Below, in pieces: positions 44,683 through 56,804 of a DNA stretch of 64,000 nucleotides (position 1 is its first letter; each line of letters opens with the position of its first letter). This stretch comes from Thozetella sp. PMI_491 (taxonomy: Eukaryota > Ascomycota > Sordariomycetes > Chaetosphaeriales > Chaetosphaeriaceae). The notes beneath the pieces were generated by a model that was not told the DNA's origin, did no database searches, and worked only from the letters and a program-made list of their open reading frames with translations. The stretch spans positions 38,476-102,475 of the forward strand of contig MU270134.1 of the NCBI GenBank assembly GCA_021432635.1. The letters run 5' to 3'. The position numbers and the translations under genes are program-made.

Positions 44683-47600
44683 CTATCTAGTGCTGAGAGC
44701 TACGACATCGCCCTTGACTATTACATTCTCCGACTTCAGGTCTATTATGCCGTTCCCCGCTCTCACTAGGCATGGCTCAATCATCAAGTCCACCACTACC
44801 ACATCTGCTGGGAGGAGGGTCCCTTCGACTTTATACCTCTGAGGCGACACGCAAGACTCGTAACCGCACATGTCCAGAGTGACATGGGCTCGCTGCGAGG
44901 CCATCTCAAGCGTAAAGATGGCGAGTTTGTCGCAGATTCTCTTGCACTGGTCCATGCAGCTTTCGTCTAGCTTCTTGCGAGAGACTCTCGTGAGCGTTTC
45001 GACTAGGCCTTTGGTTACTTGGGCGATATTTTCGTAGAAGAGATTTGCAAATTGGCTCCTGGGTACGTTCTTGGCCTTGACTGCAGCGAGTATCATCTCG
45101 AAAACCGACGCGCGGATCACGTTGGTCTTCATGTCATTTGGTATCGTTGAATCGCCTTTGAGAAAAGGACGTCAGCGTTTATAATTCGACAATCACACCC
45201 AAGGGGCCGAGCGCTTAACTCACCGTTTTGGTTCCGCGTTGCTATCAGCTGGTGCACCCAGCCTAGATGAGCGTGACCGGGGCCTCCGCTACCAAAGACG
45301 CCAAATCCCATGGGTAGGCTGAAGAACCCGCTGAGCATAACCCTCCAGCAGAGGTTGCGGACGAACTTTGACCACACCCGAGGTCCTTGGTTATTGTTTC
45401 GGCTGAGATAGTGAGCTTCATCAAATTCTCGTCCGACCACAGTGCCAGTTGGAGGCTGGGGGATCTTGTCGGCAAGCTGGATGAGATCTTGCAAGAGCTC
45501 GTTGAAGCTCGCCTTGAGCACCTCGTCGTCAATGGGCCTGTAATCACCGGACCTGAAAGATGCAATCTGATTCTTTTGCTGTACAATTGTCGTCTGGTTG
45601 TTCCTAGTCGCTTCGTCGATTTTAAAATCTATGCTTTCGTTTAATGCAGCGACTATTTCCCGATGATCTCTGTCCATTTGGTCGATCTTTGCCTTGTGCA
45701 TCCTGTCCATCTGGGCGACGTCTTCCCTGTACGCCGCATCAATTTGAGCCATTTCTTCCTTGTGCGCTTTATCCATGTCGTTAATCAAAAGGTTATTATT
45801 CGTCTTCTCTTGTTGTAGCTGGCGGTTGAGGGTTTCTATGGATGCCACGAGACGGCTGATTTCTTCCCGATCTCGGCTGTGCTCGCTGTGGTGAATCTGT
45901 AGATCTTTGTTGTGGGTTTCTCTCAGCTCTTCTAACTTCCTCTTAGTCTCCGTGGCGGCGCGTTTGAGCTGCGATTCGAGCGCTTTCTTGTCCACCAGAA
46001 CGTTCGATAGGTCCTTTTTCAGATCTTCTATTTGTATGCGGTAGCCTTCCATAACTTGAACGGTCTGCGCCAGTTCCTTGGAAGTCCTGCCTAACTCGGA
46101 GGCTCTCTGCTTGAGATCCTCTCGAAGTGTCCCCGCTTCGTGGGCAACCTGGTTGTATGCGCCCTTGGTCTCCATCAATGTAGAGTGCTCGATTGATACC
46201 TGGGCGCTCAAGTCGTCATTCTTCTTGCGCAAAGCGATTACTTCGTTACCCAATACCGTAAGGCTCTGGTCTTTCTGCCACACAGACCTCTCGGCCTCCC
46301 TCTTTCGGCTGTCCAAGTCCTGATTTTCAACATGCAACTCGGCCACCTTCCTCTTGATGTCATTCAATTCTTGCAGCTCTTTCTGCAACGACTCTAACTG
46401 CTTCTTCGTGATTGATAGCTCAGACTCCGTAGCTTCGAGAGATCTGACCCGCGTCTCCGTTCCGCTTAGTGCGGCTCGCAAGGAAACGAGGTCGCTCTGT
46501 GCCGCTGCTAGGTCTTTCTCTTTCTCTTTCAGTGACAAGACCTGTGCCTGCGCTTCTTCCAGTCTTTCCTTAGACGTACTGGCAAACGAGATTAGCGTGC
46601 TGAGCCAATCCAAGCCCGGCAGCTTCGCAACTTGGCGGCTTTCAAGGAACTCTCGAACCCTGCCATCTCCCAGATAGCTAGGATTTAGGACCACAGGCGG
46701 GGTTGCAACTGGGGAGATGTCATAGAGTTCATGCGTATCCACGACAATAGGGTTCTTGATTTCATCCGGCCTAACGGAGCCAAGCCGGTCAGGTGTCGGG
46801 TCTTCAGATCCTGGTGCATTCAGTACTGCGATCGGAGAGGCTGACTCTGTTTCGGACGTGGATTCTGGCGCTGGTTCCGGGGGGACCAACGGTGTCATTC
46901 TAGACTCAGATACTTCTGGAGCCTGGGAAGTCGTCTCGAGACTCGACTGTGGCCTCGGTTCTAGTACTGATTCAGCTTGTGTCGTCAGCGTTGTCGCTTC
47001 TGACTCTGACTCCAGTGTCGCTTCCGACTGTGTCCCTGATGCCAATTCGGACATGTTTTCCAGTGGTATTCTGCTTATTGCAGATGCTGAATTCGGAAAA
47101 ATCTCGTCTGGAAGGCCACTTAAGGGCCGACAAGATGATTCCCTGTCTGGTGGGCTGTGTAGACAACGTCCACCTAAGGATCTAGGTAAGGTATCAGGAA
47201 GACCACCAGAAGATGGCACTGAAGTTGCTGCCACTGAAGATGCTGGCACTGAAGATGCTGTCACTGAAGATGCTGACACTGAAGACGCTGCCATATACTT
47301 GATCGCGGAAGGATAGCCAGTAGCTGCCATAACAGGTGCTGGAGTCACCATTGTGGGAGTAATATTGCGATGCCTGCTCCCCGGTTCCTCTCCGTACAAA
47401 GGCTGATTAGCCATGGAAGTTGCCATGGGATCCCATGGGGGATCTGCTGGCCTCCGAGAATACCCGGTAGCTGGGTTCGCTCGAGCCTTGTGCACGCTAT
47501 ACGGTGCTAGCTCAGTTCCACTTGGAGGAACATCTTGATTCGCGCCGTTGTGGCTAGTCCAGGCCCTTGCAGCCGCCATTACGCTCTCGTTGGGGTTCGG

Positions 47601-48209
47601 GTTAGGTACCTGGCTCCTCGTTGACCCATGAGGCTCTGACTGTATGTATGTTGGACGATGGACTGGGACGGGGGGCAAAGCCCGGTTGTTTCTCTTTGAA
47701 CTTTCTCTTGGAGGAACGGACTGGGGTGCATGCGGCGTGTAGGAGCTGCTGTAAACTGGGATGGCGGTGGGACCAACTCTAGGGTAAGGATCACTTCCAG
47801 GCAGCTCGGCTTTCATCCCCATAAAATTGTACTGATCCGCCCATCGATTATCTGGGGTATAGGAGGCCGATACTGTGTTTGAAGGTTGGGTTGACATATC
47901 TCGCGCTAAATCAGACTGCCTTCCCGGATCGTTTTGGGTAAGTTGGTTGGGCGAGATGGGGGTGGAGGGCATGCTCGAACCCTGCTGGAGATCCCCGGTG
48001 TAGGCCGTGAATCTTGGATGTTTCTCGGATGGAGGAGGAGGGATGTAGCCGGGGTGGCTTGGTAGAACGGTCGGGACGGTCCCAGATTGACTGAATAATG
48101 CCTCCGGAACTCCGAGTTGCGGATCTTGAGGTATCCTTGGTGTTGGTCTCCAGTCCTGTGAACTGATGCGTGGGCGGGACCCTGGAATCTTGAAGGAAAA
48201 TTTGCCCAT
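44683..48209 (-). CDS. Large coiled-coil protein with Ser/Pro-rich N-terminus, unknown function
   Basis: Exons 48209-45224 and 45155-44683 (donor gtgagt, acceptor aaag, phase 1) give 1152 aa. I chose the ATG at 48209 because the longer frame opens with GTG. Residues 1-320 are Pro/Ser/Tyr-rich and disordered. Around 305-330 lies an imperfect five-residue repeat (ASSV type). An acidic Ser/Glu/Thr-rich stretch follows (about 380-490). A long coiled coil occupies about 535-885 with many Glu, Lys, Gln and Leu heptads. The C-terminal 260 residues form a more globular helical domain (QFANLFYENIAQVTKGLVE, CMDQCKRICDKLAIF). It may be a scaffold or cytoskeleton-associated protein; the family is not recognised. 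It is divergent from the Hsp70-like gene, sharing a 0.7-kb promoter region. Confidence 0.85.
47215..47292 (-). repeat. Coding minisatellite, 15-bp unit, about five copies
   Basis: Imperfect tandem 15-mers (coding strand GCATCTTCAGTG with a variable first codon) encode the series AASSV-SASSV-TASSV-PASSV-AATSV in the coiled-coil protein. The unit keeps frame, so copy number can change protein length without a frameshift. Confidence 0.9.
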
Positions 48210-48911
48210 TTGAAGTGCTCGAGGGTCTAATCCCTCTTTGCCGGGGCTGGCGGGGAAGTGGTTGTCCAGAAGATTTGTTGTTTTTCCTTGCAGGAACCAC
48301 GTTCGGCACCAAAAGAATCGAGTTGCTCTTGACGTTTTCACCCAGGTGAGACCATAGCGAATCTGGAGAGGAAGAGAACAAGTCCAGACAAGCGTGCCGG
48401 CTATCCAGAAAGGGGGTCTGAGGCCGAGGTCTCAGAGCTTCTAGTGGCGGGCGAGCCTTGGCGGCCCAAATCTGCCCACAAATTAAGCCCATCACGCCGA
48501 GTGAGGCATCCCTTCAGGCTGTAAGACGCCACGCGCACTGGCCCAAGCTGCGCATGTACTGCTACATGTACAGTAGGTACCAATATTTACGCCAATCTGC
48601 GGAGCCAATGGCCTGCGTGACAATGGCGTATTTCTCGACTCACTCCCTCGACTTTCTACATCTACCCGCTAGAAGGAAAAGGGGAAAAAGCCTCGCTCTT
48701 AATGCAGCGAACGTGCGCCCTGCCACTATGTCTCCTAATAGGTACCCGCTACGTACATTACATTCAAAGTGAATTGCCCTTGGTAGCAATTCATCATAGT
48801 AAACCTTCCCATATTTCTCTTGTCAATCTCTCGCCTCGTTGCCCGAGCCTAGCATCTTGTCTTTTTCCATTTACTTGCGGCTCGCTCTCTTCAACTTATC
48901 GCAACTGTCTC
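48210..48911. promoter_or_regulatory. Shared divergent promoter region
   Basis: 702 bp between two start codons on opposite strands. The side next to 48912 has a long C/T-rich leader. No specific operator was identified. Confidence 0.45.
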
Positions 48912-50999
48912 ATGGCGGAGCCACCTAGCGATGGCAGCCACTTCGAGGGCGTGGAAGGCACTGGCGACCCACGCTTCATCATATGCGTCGACTACGGCAC
49001 AACACGCACTGGCGTCGCATGGATTCTCACACATGGCGGTCCTGTAACACTTCAAGACATCCAAGTCGTCACCTCTTGGCCGGCTCGTAACGATCCAAAG
49101 GTTCCGTCGCTTTTCACCTACGCCGCCAATGACACAGGCCGACGATGGGGCTTCAATATCGGTGATGACGCCTATGTCATTCGACTCACAAAGATGAAAC
49201 TGGGGCGGCCCAACAAGCGGCTCTTGGCGGTTGAGAACCTCGCTGAGACCGCTGATGAGGCACGATTTCTCCCATTTGAACAGGACTACGCCAGCAGCCA
49301 GCTTCCACGCCACCTTACACGAACTCCCGGTGACGTCGTGGCGGACTACCTACAAGAGGTAGCCGTTGTCGTACGTGACGACATGGAGAACATCATCGAT
49401 CCGCACATCCTCAGAACCATGCAATTCCCCATCGATCTCATCGTAACTATCCCTGCCATCTGGGACTACCGAGCTAAGAACCTCACCTTTCGAGCCGTCC
49501 AAAATGCGTTCCGTCTGGCGTTGCCGGAGATGTCACTCAGGCCTGGCTTGGTGCGCATGGCGACGGAGCCGGAGGCTTGCGCCCAGTATACCATGCTAAC
49601 GCGCCCATCCAACTCCCTTGGCCGCCTAAGGGTTGGCGAGTGTTTTATCGTTGTGGACGCTGGCGGGGGGACCGTCGATCTGGTGTCGTATCTCGTGGAG
49701 AAGATTGAGCCCGAGTTCCTCGTCAGCCGGCTTACCATCCCCTCCTCGGGGAAGTTCGGCGCTACATTGATAGACCACTGCTTCCTCTACGAGTTTCTAC
49801 GCGCAAGGCTCACCAAGGACGACTATGACAAACTATTGAAGTTCGGCTGCGAGGGAACGCAATTTGGCCAAGGCGGCCATGGCCTTCTACGGCCTGGCGA
49901 GAAGATGCTATTTGAACAGTTCGAGCCTCTGAAGAACCGCTTTAGAGGCCCGGCGAGGGCTGGCGAGCAAGAGGACGGACCCTTCATTCTCAGTCTCCCA
50001 ACAGGGATCGGCGAGCGAGACGACCCAAACAGGGGCATCAGCGGCGGTCAGTTATACATCTCATGCACAGACATGCAGGAGATGTTCCGCGATTCGGTCG
50101 ACGGTATCACGAATCTCATCCAGCAACAGCTCCAGCAGATCGATGATCTTCGCCCCCGACGTACGGTGAGGACCATATTCTTGTCTGGCGGCTACTCTCG
50201 GAATGAATATCTGTGCAGATGCGTCAATAAATTAGCCGAGCGCTGGGGATTTGGTCTATTCAAGGGAGATGATTGCTGGACCGCTGTGGCAAGAGGCGGG
50301 GTCATCATGGGCCTCGGAATCGACTGCACAGTCCCTCCGGCGGTCCGCGAGTGCCCGTACAGTATCGGCATCGTCCTCTCGGAGAAGTTCACGAGCTATA
50401 ACCACGATCAAGCTTGGAAGTATACCGACACACTCGATAAAAAGGTCCGCGCGAGGAGCTGCATCAAGTGGTTGGTCTCCAAGGGAGATCTCATCCACCC
50501 TGAGGAGCCCCACTCAGCCGAGCTGAGGTTGACTAGAAAGTTTACACCAACAGGCACCCAAACGGGCAGGGTTGTCTTGGTCTATTCCTCTAACGACCCA
50601 GGAGGAGCTAGAAGCTCCCACATCAGCTCCCAAGATCGTAAGCCCTCCGCAATGATCCCAGCCCTCCTTCCCACTTGACTTCTACTCCATCCGATCAAAC
50701 CAATGAAGGCCAAAAGCTAACGAGCCATAATCTTTTTTTCAGCTTACCGGGAGGAAAGGGTTCTGGACTACGATCTCTCCATTGTCCCAGAGCGAGAACT
50801 CCCAAGAGCTGCCAAGAATTCGCAAACCAAGAAGACCTACCAAGATGTAGAGCTACATCTAGAAGTGGCTCTCAATATGAACGAGGCGAACATCTATCTA
50901 ACATATGGACGTACAGTCGATATGCTTGATCAAATAGGCGCGGCCGGGTACCCGTTGGCGAACGATACTATCACATTCCCCCAGTCTGCCTACCCATAA
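48912..50999 (+). CDS. Hsp70/HSPA12-like ATPase
   Basis: Exons 48912-50637 and 50743-50999 (donor gtaagc, acceptor ttcag, phase 1) give 660 aa. Actin/Hsp70-fold ATPase motifs are present: phosphate 1 CVDYGTTRTGVAW (about 25-37), a connect region with ATEPEACAQYT, phosphate 2 FIVVDAGGGTVDLVSY, and the adenosine motif TIFLSGGYSRNEYL. The region after the ATPase is short and does not resemble the full peptide-binding and lid domains of classical Hsp70; this fits the divergent HSPA12-like group expanded in filamentous fungi. There is no signal peptide and no EEVD tail. The protein is probably cytosolic; client or partner is unknown. The divergent coiled-coil gene is a possible partner (inference). 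Confidence 0.93.
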
Positions 51000-52030
51000 T
51001 AGAAGTGGTGGAAATTAAGCAGTTAATACTAGAACCAAGAGCTACTTTAATGTACGCTACTTCTGTTTCCAGTCGAGGAATGTACCATAGTCTCTCTATT
51101 ACCTTCAAGTTCCACGAAGTGCATCCAAGGAGCGAGGGGCTGGGAGGCCTGCAGCCACGGCGGTAAACACGAGGGTGGCGCAGTGTGTAATTCAACTAAT
51201 TATCTCTATTGGATAAAACATTTGCGCACTTTTTCAAATTCAGGAACTTGCCCCCGAACGGGTGGGATATCTACGCCAATATCAAGGCCAGCCGTTCAGC
51301 CATGGCTGGCCCAGCCAGGAGTTCGGCGACTGGAGTGGGAGGAAACACATATCTTTAGACTAAGAATTGGGGCTGTTTAACTATATACTAGCCTTAAGGC
51401 TGTCCTACGGGAGATGAGCCAATAGTTTCCTTACCGGAAGTCACGAGAGCATATTCCACCATTTGAAAGGAAAACGGGGTGCCGCTCTATCTCCCGATAG
51501 CCCGGTGTAATTAAAAAGGATATGTAGATCGAATGAATTTTCAGAAGTACCTGTGACGCCCCAACGAGCTAGCAATGTGCACGGCCCCTGCCGTCAAAGC
51601 AGGCTCTGTAAATACCTTGCCTCATTGTAATAGTGCTGGAACAACAGGCTCTTAGCGAGGCACTCAGCTGAAGGCGGAGAGTTCCAGCGCTTACGTGTGG
51701 CGCTTTGGTCACTGCATTCAGCATTTCGTGGCGATACGCCTCATGGCACCATGGCCAGCATGCCAGAAATTGTCTCAGTCGAGGCAGACTTGACGTGGAG
51801 AAGACTTATCACTCGACCTTTGGTTTCCATTCACCTTCGCCGATTCACAAGGGCTAGACAGCTCCCCCGTTCCCTTCCACTCTTCTCATACCCTGATGTA
51901 TCGCTTCTTTGGTCGGCACAACCAACCCCTCTCACACCTCGTCCATCCTGCGCTGAGTTTGTGGCCATTTCACGCCTTTGCCGTCTTCCTCACCCGCCAC
52001 GTCTGAGAGCCTGCTAGAGCGGTATTGACC
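51000..52030. other. Intergenic region
   Basis: 1 kb. A short open frame (51697-52017) lies just upstream of the next gene, but its codon pattern is not protein-like; it may be leader sequence. Nothing else recognised. Confidence 0.45.
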
Positions 52031-52780
52031 ATGAATTCCTGGAAGGGTTATAATATATACACCACCAACAATGCAACATGGGTTGAGCTTATGAACACTA
52101 GCACGTTGGAGCTAGGCATCGGCAGCTTTCCCCCACATGTTTTCGCCCTCCTCGGTACAGCGAACGACAGCGACCGCTTTCCCGATGGCGCGTTCATCAT
52201 CGACAACGCGTCCAGGACGGACTTTGGTACGGACAAGATTGAACAGGTCATTTTCGCCTCGACGGCCGCGATAGTCATCATTGCCGTGGCGGGCTGGCTA
52301 TGGAAGAACATTAAGGACAAGACGCTCTTAAAACCTAGCGGCCTGGAGTCCACCATTTCCGGAGAACTTCCGCGGCCTAACAGTCCGCAGAGCAGTCTGA
52401 CCCTTAGCACTAACGAGATGTCCGGCAGGGAATTCGCTAGACAGTTGAACCGCTTTTACGACGAGGCCGTCGACACAGAGCTCGAGATGTACGAGAAGAA
52501 GATTCGGGAGGAGGGTGTTGATGTGGACGACATCGAGCGGGCTGGGGATATGATCAGGGAAATATACGAACTGAATCTCAATCTCTACGGCTTGCAGAGC
52601 GCCACCAACGTTGCTGATGGCCATAAGCTGCTTCTAAGACAGAAGCGCGACGAGTTAATCACGGAGGCGACAGCCGTCTTAACTAGCTGGGTGGAAGGTG
52701 CAAAGGAGATTGGATGGACAGGCGATGAGTTCCAAGAACTACAAAAAACATTTCGCGTGCTGCAAGATATAAAGAAATAG
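52031..52780 (+). CDS. Single-pass membrane protein with helical cytoplasmic domain, unknown
   Basis: A single exon gives 249 aa. The start ATG is 52031 (the longer frame starts with TTG). Residues 1-72 have Asn-glycosylation sites (NNAT, MNTST, NDSD, NAS) and no clear signal peptide, which suggests an external N-terminus. One transmembrane helix (VIFASTAAIVIIAVAGWLW) lies at about 75-93 and is followed by basic residues. The C-terminal 150 residues are acidic and strongly helical (EFARQLNRFYDEAVDTELEM; DDIERAGDMIREIYELNL), probably a coiled-coil-forming domain. The family is not recognised. It lies on the same strand as the seven-helix protein downstream. Confidence 0.75.
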   Translation: MNSWKGYNIYTTNNATWVELMNTSTLELGIGSFPPHVFALLGTANDSDRFPDGAFIIDNASRTDFGTDKIEQVIFASTAAIVIIAVAGWLWKNIKDKTLLKPSGLESTISGELPRPNSPQSSLTLSTNEMSGREFARQLNRFYDEAVDTELEMYEKKIREEGVDVDDIERAGDMIREIYELNLNLYGLQSATNVADGHKLLLRQKRDELITEATAVLTSWVEGAKEIGWTGDEFQELQKTFRVLQDIKK

Positions 52781-53776
52781 AGCCAAAGGGGGCGTGTATG
52801 GCTTTCCTCTATCTGTGGCCCCTCCCCTAACAGAATAACGAGTCGTGGCCTAAACTATATTATCCAACGCTTCCAAATAAATATTAAAATTGTACACAAC
52901 CGGGCAAATACCATGGACCTTTGCTATGCGTCATATTCTCTAAACTTGTTTCTAAAAGCACACTCGCCATAGAACTGATGTCAACGAGTAGGATAAAGGG
53001 GAAGGCTGGGTAGCATTTGGAGAGAATATCTAGAACGCCCACTGGTTGGTTTGCCGATTTCATAGTAGTTAGCGAAGGCTGCCTCTTCAATTATTAGGTG
53101 CTCTGCATGGGGCGACGGGCCTCCGCGCCAAGGAACAATAATTACTTTTGGGGGGGCCGACGCGAAGTGCCGTGCTGGCGAGCCGACATGACGCTGGCTG
53201 AGCCGGCCTAGCCTTTCACTTAGCAAAGTATGATCAGCACATTCAGAACTTTGTGTTGAAATGATGCACATCCATGTCAGGCGAGGCGAGTTACGCTCAG
53301 TTTGTCGGTGTGCGGTCCACCTTACAAGGAACTTGCCATGTCAGGAGGTCACTTCGGCTTGCAGCCAGTATTGTTCAGCTGCAGCCACGGCGCAGCCTCG
53401 CACCGTGTTGCGCTACTCGTTCAGTCGCACCCTCCTGGAAAATGGGGGTTCAACGGGCGTTTGCTATGCTCGTACTGTACATTTCGCTACGCGCTCGCAG
53501 CCACGCCAATAGCTGAGAGCCACCAAGGGCGAACTGGTTGATTGATACGGCCACACCGCGAAACCAAAACAGAGTGAGGTCAATTTGAATCCGCAGAGCC
53601 TCGCGGTTCTAGCCCACGAGGCACTCTCGGGGTCTTTGGGACACCCCGAGCTCCTCCATCTAGGAGTGCCGGACCCAACCACTTCGCGGTCTTAACCATC
53701 TTCTTCTGGCGTGCTCTGGCCGACAAAGAAGTTAGCATTAACACCTCGTTCCTCCTTGTCATCCAGTCCTAACGAA
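52781..53776. other. Intergenic region
   Basis: 1 kb. Three overlapping short frames at 53261-53541 have no family resemblance or splice support and are not called. Confidence 0.45.
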
Positions 53777-55692
53777 ATGAAGATACTGGAGTTGCCCCCA
53801 CAGCCTCTCCCGGTGGCAGACCAGGTTGGGGCTATTGTCTTGACCATCTGGGCATGCAGCATTACTGCTCTCATGGTAGTATTTCTGAGCCTGCTCCGCG
53901 AGAAGCATGTCCAGCTATTCTTCTGGGGAAAGGACAAGTCTATCCTGGGACAGTTTCGGGATATCACCATCGCAGCCATTCTCATGACAATGTAAGTGTC
54001 ACTTCTGAGCATTTTCCTACCATCGCTTCGGCGCCATTGGGTCTTCCCACTGCGAGTTTAGGACGGACACTGATAAGAGCCCTCTGCCAGATGGTTCCTG
54101 GGCACCGTCACTGATCGATGGATGCACTATAGCCTACGTGTTGTGCCATTTGGTTACGTCCTATTCATCCCTATTATGGAGCCTCTTAGAGTTCTAGCCA
54201 CCGTCGTCTTTCTATGGACGACGTACAAGCTCATCTGGTCCGAGCTAGAGCAATACTTCACAACCCCCAGGGCACAAGGTTGGTGGTGGCTGACAGCGAA
54301 GATCTTCATACTGGGCGTTATGCTCGTCTCTTTCTTCTACGTGATTCTCAACATCATCTCAAGGGTCGTTTGGCTTGAGTTTTTCTCACTGAACATCATT
54401 TCGGACGTGCTCTCCAAGCGAAACAACTTCCTCGTCTCCATGGTGGTATTTTTCTCAGCATTTTCGTTCCTCAATGTTGTTGCAGCCACTTCTACCATCA
54501 TTATCCAGTCGTACATAAAGCATCGTGAGGTCGAATGGGTAAGTCCCCCGGCATGTCTGCCCCTTCCGCTCGGCACTTGAGAGAACCCTTCGTGCTCATT
54601 TTATCTGATTTACAGGCCCGAATTTATCTATGGTTAGCGACTACTGTGCTGCTCGCACGATCTTTGATAGAGATGATATCGGTTCTCCAGCTACAGTCCA
54701 CCACCAGCAGCCAAGGGCCCAACCAGCTACAAATGGACGTCTCGTACGGGCTGCTTACCTCGCTGTATCTTCTTGCCATGTATTTTCAGGCGCGAAAGAT
54801 CAACGGCCAGTTTGATCCTGGACACCAGGATGTCAAGTCCGTCAACTCTGACATACGGAGTGCCATCATTGGGACTCTTCGTTTCGATACCAATGATGGT
54901 AGATTGCAAGCCCGGCCGTTCACCCAGATCCTTGACGACGCTCAGGCTGATATCGACCGATTCCTCACCATGGGCCCCCTCTCGTCTCGCACATTAGCCA
55001 TGAAGCCAGAGAACAAGAGGCAGGCGGCACTAGAGTGCATCAGAGATATGCGCCGCAACTTTGGCGACCTCCGGCCCAGAGGCGTAGAGTTTTCGACGCA
55101 GGCTAGAGGCCCCCCACCGACATCCAGGTCAGCTCCATTATCTTCAGAGATCGACCAAGGAGTCCGTCTCCAGCGGCAGTGGGGTATCAATCCTGTCGTC
55201 CGCAATACCGCCTCAACCTCCAACATCAGAGTCGCTGCTGGGAATCTCGGCGGTCTTTCGGAGAACCGCTTTGCTCCACAGTCAAATCAACAGCCGCGGA
55301 ACTTTGGCCCGTGGGCTCCGACATTGGACAGCCACAGCGAAGAGCCTCCTCGCTATTCTGCTCCTTCCCTGCCGCAGGAGCAAATCGCAAACCCCATTAC
55401 AGAGCACCGCCAACGGGAGCCGGCCGAATCCTTTATCACTCAGACCATCCCCAGGAGTAATAGCATGGCCGCCACGTCTAGCAGTGGAGATCGGTCTCCC
55501 AGAAGCACGTCTCATGCAGGTCTCGCGCTGGTTCCTATCCCCCGCCCAGAACACGTACATCACTCTCGATCTATGCCCGAGCCATATGCTGTCGCCGTGC
55601 CTGGATCATTCCCTGCCCCCAATCCAGGGCTACGCCCTCTGATTCCCCTTCCCATACATTCATCGCGAGACCCGGCATCGCCAAGTGATTAG
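53777..55692 (+). CDS. Seven-helix membrane protein with long cytoplasmic tail, unknown
   Basis: Exons 53777-53991, 54091-54538 and 54616-55692 give 579 aa; donors gtaagt and gtaagt, acceptors ccag and acag, phases match. Hydrophobic helices: about 15-40 (AIVLTIWACSITALMVVFL), 60-78, 90-118 (FGYVLFIPIMEPLRVL), 135-158 (KIFILGVMLVSFFYVILNI), 180-208 (FLVSMVVFFSAFSFLNVV), 222-245 (IYLWLATTVLLARSLIEMI) and 264-282 (GLLTSLYLLAMYF). The arrangement resembles fungal seven-transmembrane receptors, but the sequence is not PTH11 or a pheromone receptor that I recognise. The tail of about 290 residues is Pro/Ser/Arg-rich and disordered, with possible phosphorylation sites. Function unknown; signalling is only inferred. 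Confidence 0.82.
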
Positions 55693-56261
55693 TTTACACG
55701 CGATCATCGGAGGGTCATTTCTTCGCCACCTCCCACTCGGAGAGGAGAGCAGGAGTATCGAAGTTTACATAAATTTGCACAGAAAGACTGGTTTTAAACC
55801 TTATCAATAATAGGAGAGCCCTGGTTTTCGAATAAACTGGCATGTTCCATCACAATACACGCGGCCCTATTGGGGATGCATACAAGCTATCGCTTTCTCT
55901 AGGATGTCGTCGTTCCTCTAGGCAAGATTGTCAATGGTTCGGACTCTACGGATGAGCCTTCACGCTCTCCTCCCACAGTCTTATTAAACCTTTAAAGGCG
56001 GCAGCCCCGAGATTATTCCAAGGTGAGGGTGGAGTGTTCGTGCATTTCAAGATGCTGGTGTTTTTAAAGAGCAGCAGCTCGCGTGGAGAGGCTACCGAGC
56101 GGCTACGATATATGGAGTTTTCACTATAAATCTTCATCAAGCGTCATCTTCAGACGAAGTATTTTCTAGAGCGATAATAACATAAAGAACAGGCTCCAGA
56201 TTATCGAGCAATGCTCCTTCTTCCTGACGGGATAGCTGAGGTTGATAATGTACATGCTCAA
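55693..56261. other. Convergent intergenic region
   Basis: 570 bp between the stop codons of the seven-helix protein and the small secreted protein. Nothing recognised. Confidence 0.5.
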
Positions 56262-56804
56262 TTATTCAGTCGCCTCTGCCCTCTTTTTCAGCTCAGCATG
56301 CGGCGTCCCTGTACCAGTACTGGTCTCGCTAGCCGCCTGGCCTGCCGCCAACCTCTCTGCCTCACGCTCGGGGTCATTCTTGGGGCCCATCTCCTCGATG
56401 ACGTGGAAGCCTTCGGGCTCCGGTATCCGGCCGATGCGCTCCAGCACAGCCTTGGTGTTGTACATGTGATCGGCGTCCCCCAGCCAGCCGTCGCGGTTGA
56501 TTCCATTGTCGACGTCGTACTGGACGATGTAGAGGAAGAAGTTGTGCTCGACCGGGTGCTCCTTGGCGAAGCCGGGCGCCATGATATTGAGGAAGAGGCA
56601 CGGGTCGCCGTCCTTCTTCCAGTCTTTGTGGAAGATATAGAAGCCGTGAGGTCCGATCCCGTTGCGACCCGTGACTGGGTCGTCCTTGGCCGACAAGTAC
56701 CGCAAGTAGTCGACCTCCTGGCAGCGCGGCCACTTGAAGGCGAGGGCCACGCTGCCAAGGAAGAGCGAGGCAATGAGTGCGCGGAGGCCGAAACTTCGTG
56801 ACAT
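56262..56804 (-). CDS. Small secreted protein, unknown family
   Basis: A single exon gives 180 aa from the ATG at 56804 (the longer frame starts with GTG). A signal peptide covers about residues 1-22 (SFGLRALIASLFLGSVALA). The mature part has only two cysteines (RCQEV, DPCLF). It shows an aromatic, charged core (GPHGFYIFHKDWKKDGDPC, NFFLYIVQYDVDNG) and ends in a Lys/Arg/Glu/Ala-rich tail with a KKRAE sequence. There is no membrane anchor. I do not recognise the family. Size and secretion would fit an effector-like or wall protein, but nothing in the sequence shows this. Confidence 0.72.
   Translation of the reverse strand: MSRSFGLRALIASLFLGSVALAFKWPRCQEVDYLRYLSAKDDPVTGRNGIGPHGFYIFHKDWKKDGDPCLFLNIMAPGFAKEHPVEHNFFLYIVQYDVDNGINRDGWLGDADHMYNTKAVLERIGRIPEPEGFHVIEEMGPKNDPEREAERLAAGQAASETSTGTGTPHAELKKRAEATE

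Noticed and set aside
46756-47316. 186-codon plus-strand frame, Ser/Asp-rich
   Set aside because: Antisense shadow of the Ser/Glu-rich part and minisatellite of the coiled-coil gene.
51697-52017. 106-codon frame just upstream of the single-pass membrane gene
   Set aside because: Pro/Arg/Leu-rich leader-like sequence with no domain; stops before the real start.
53261-53541. Three overlapping plus-strand frames
   Set aside because: All three frames are open at once in GC-rich DNA, which points to chance.
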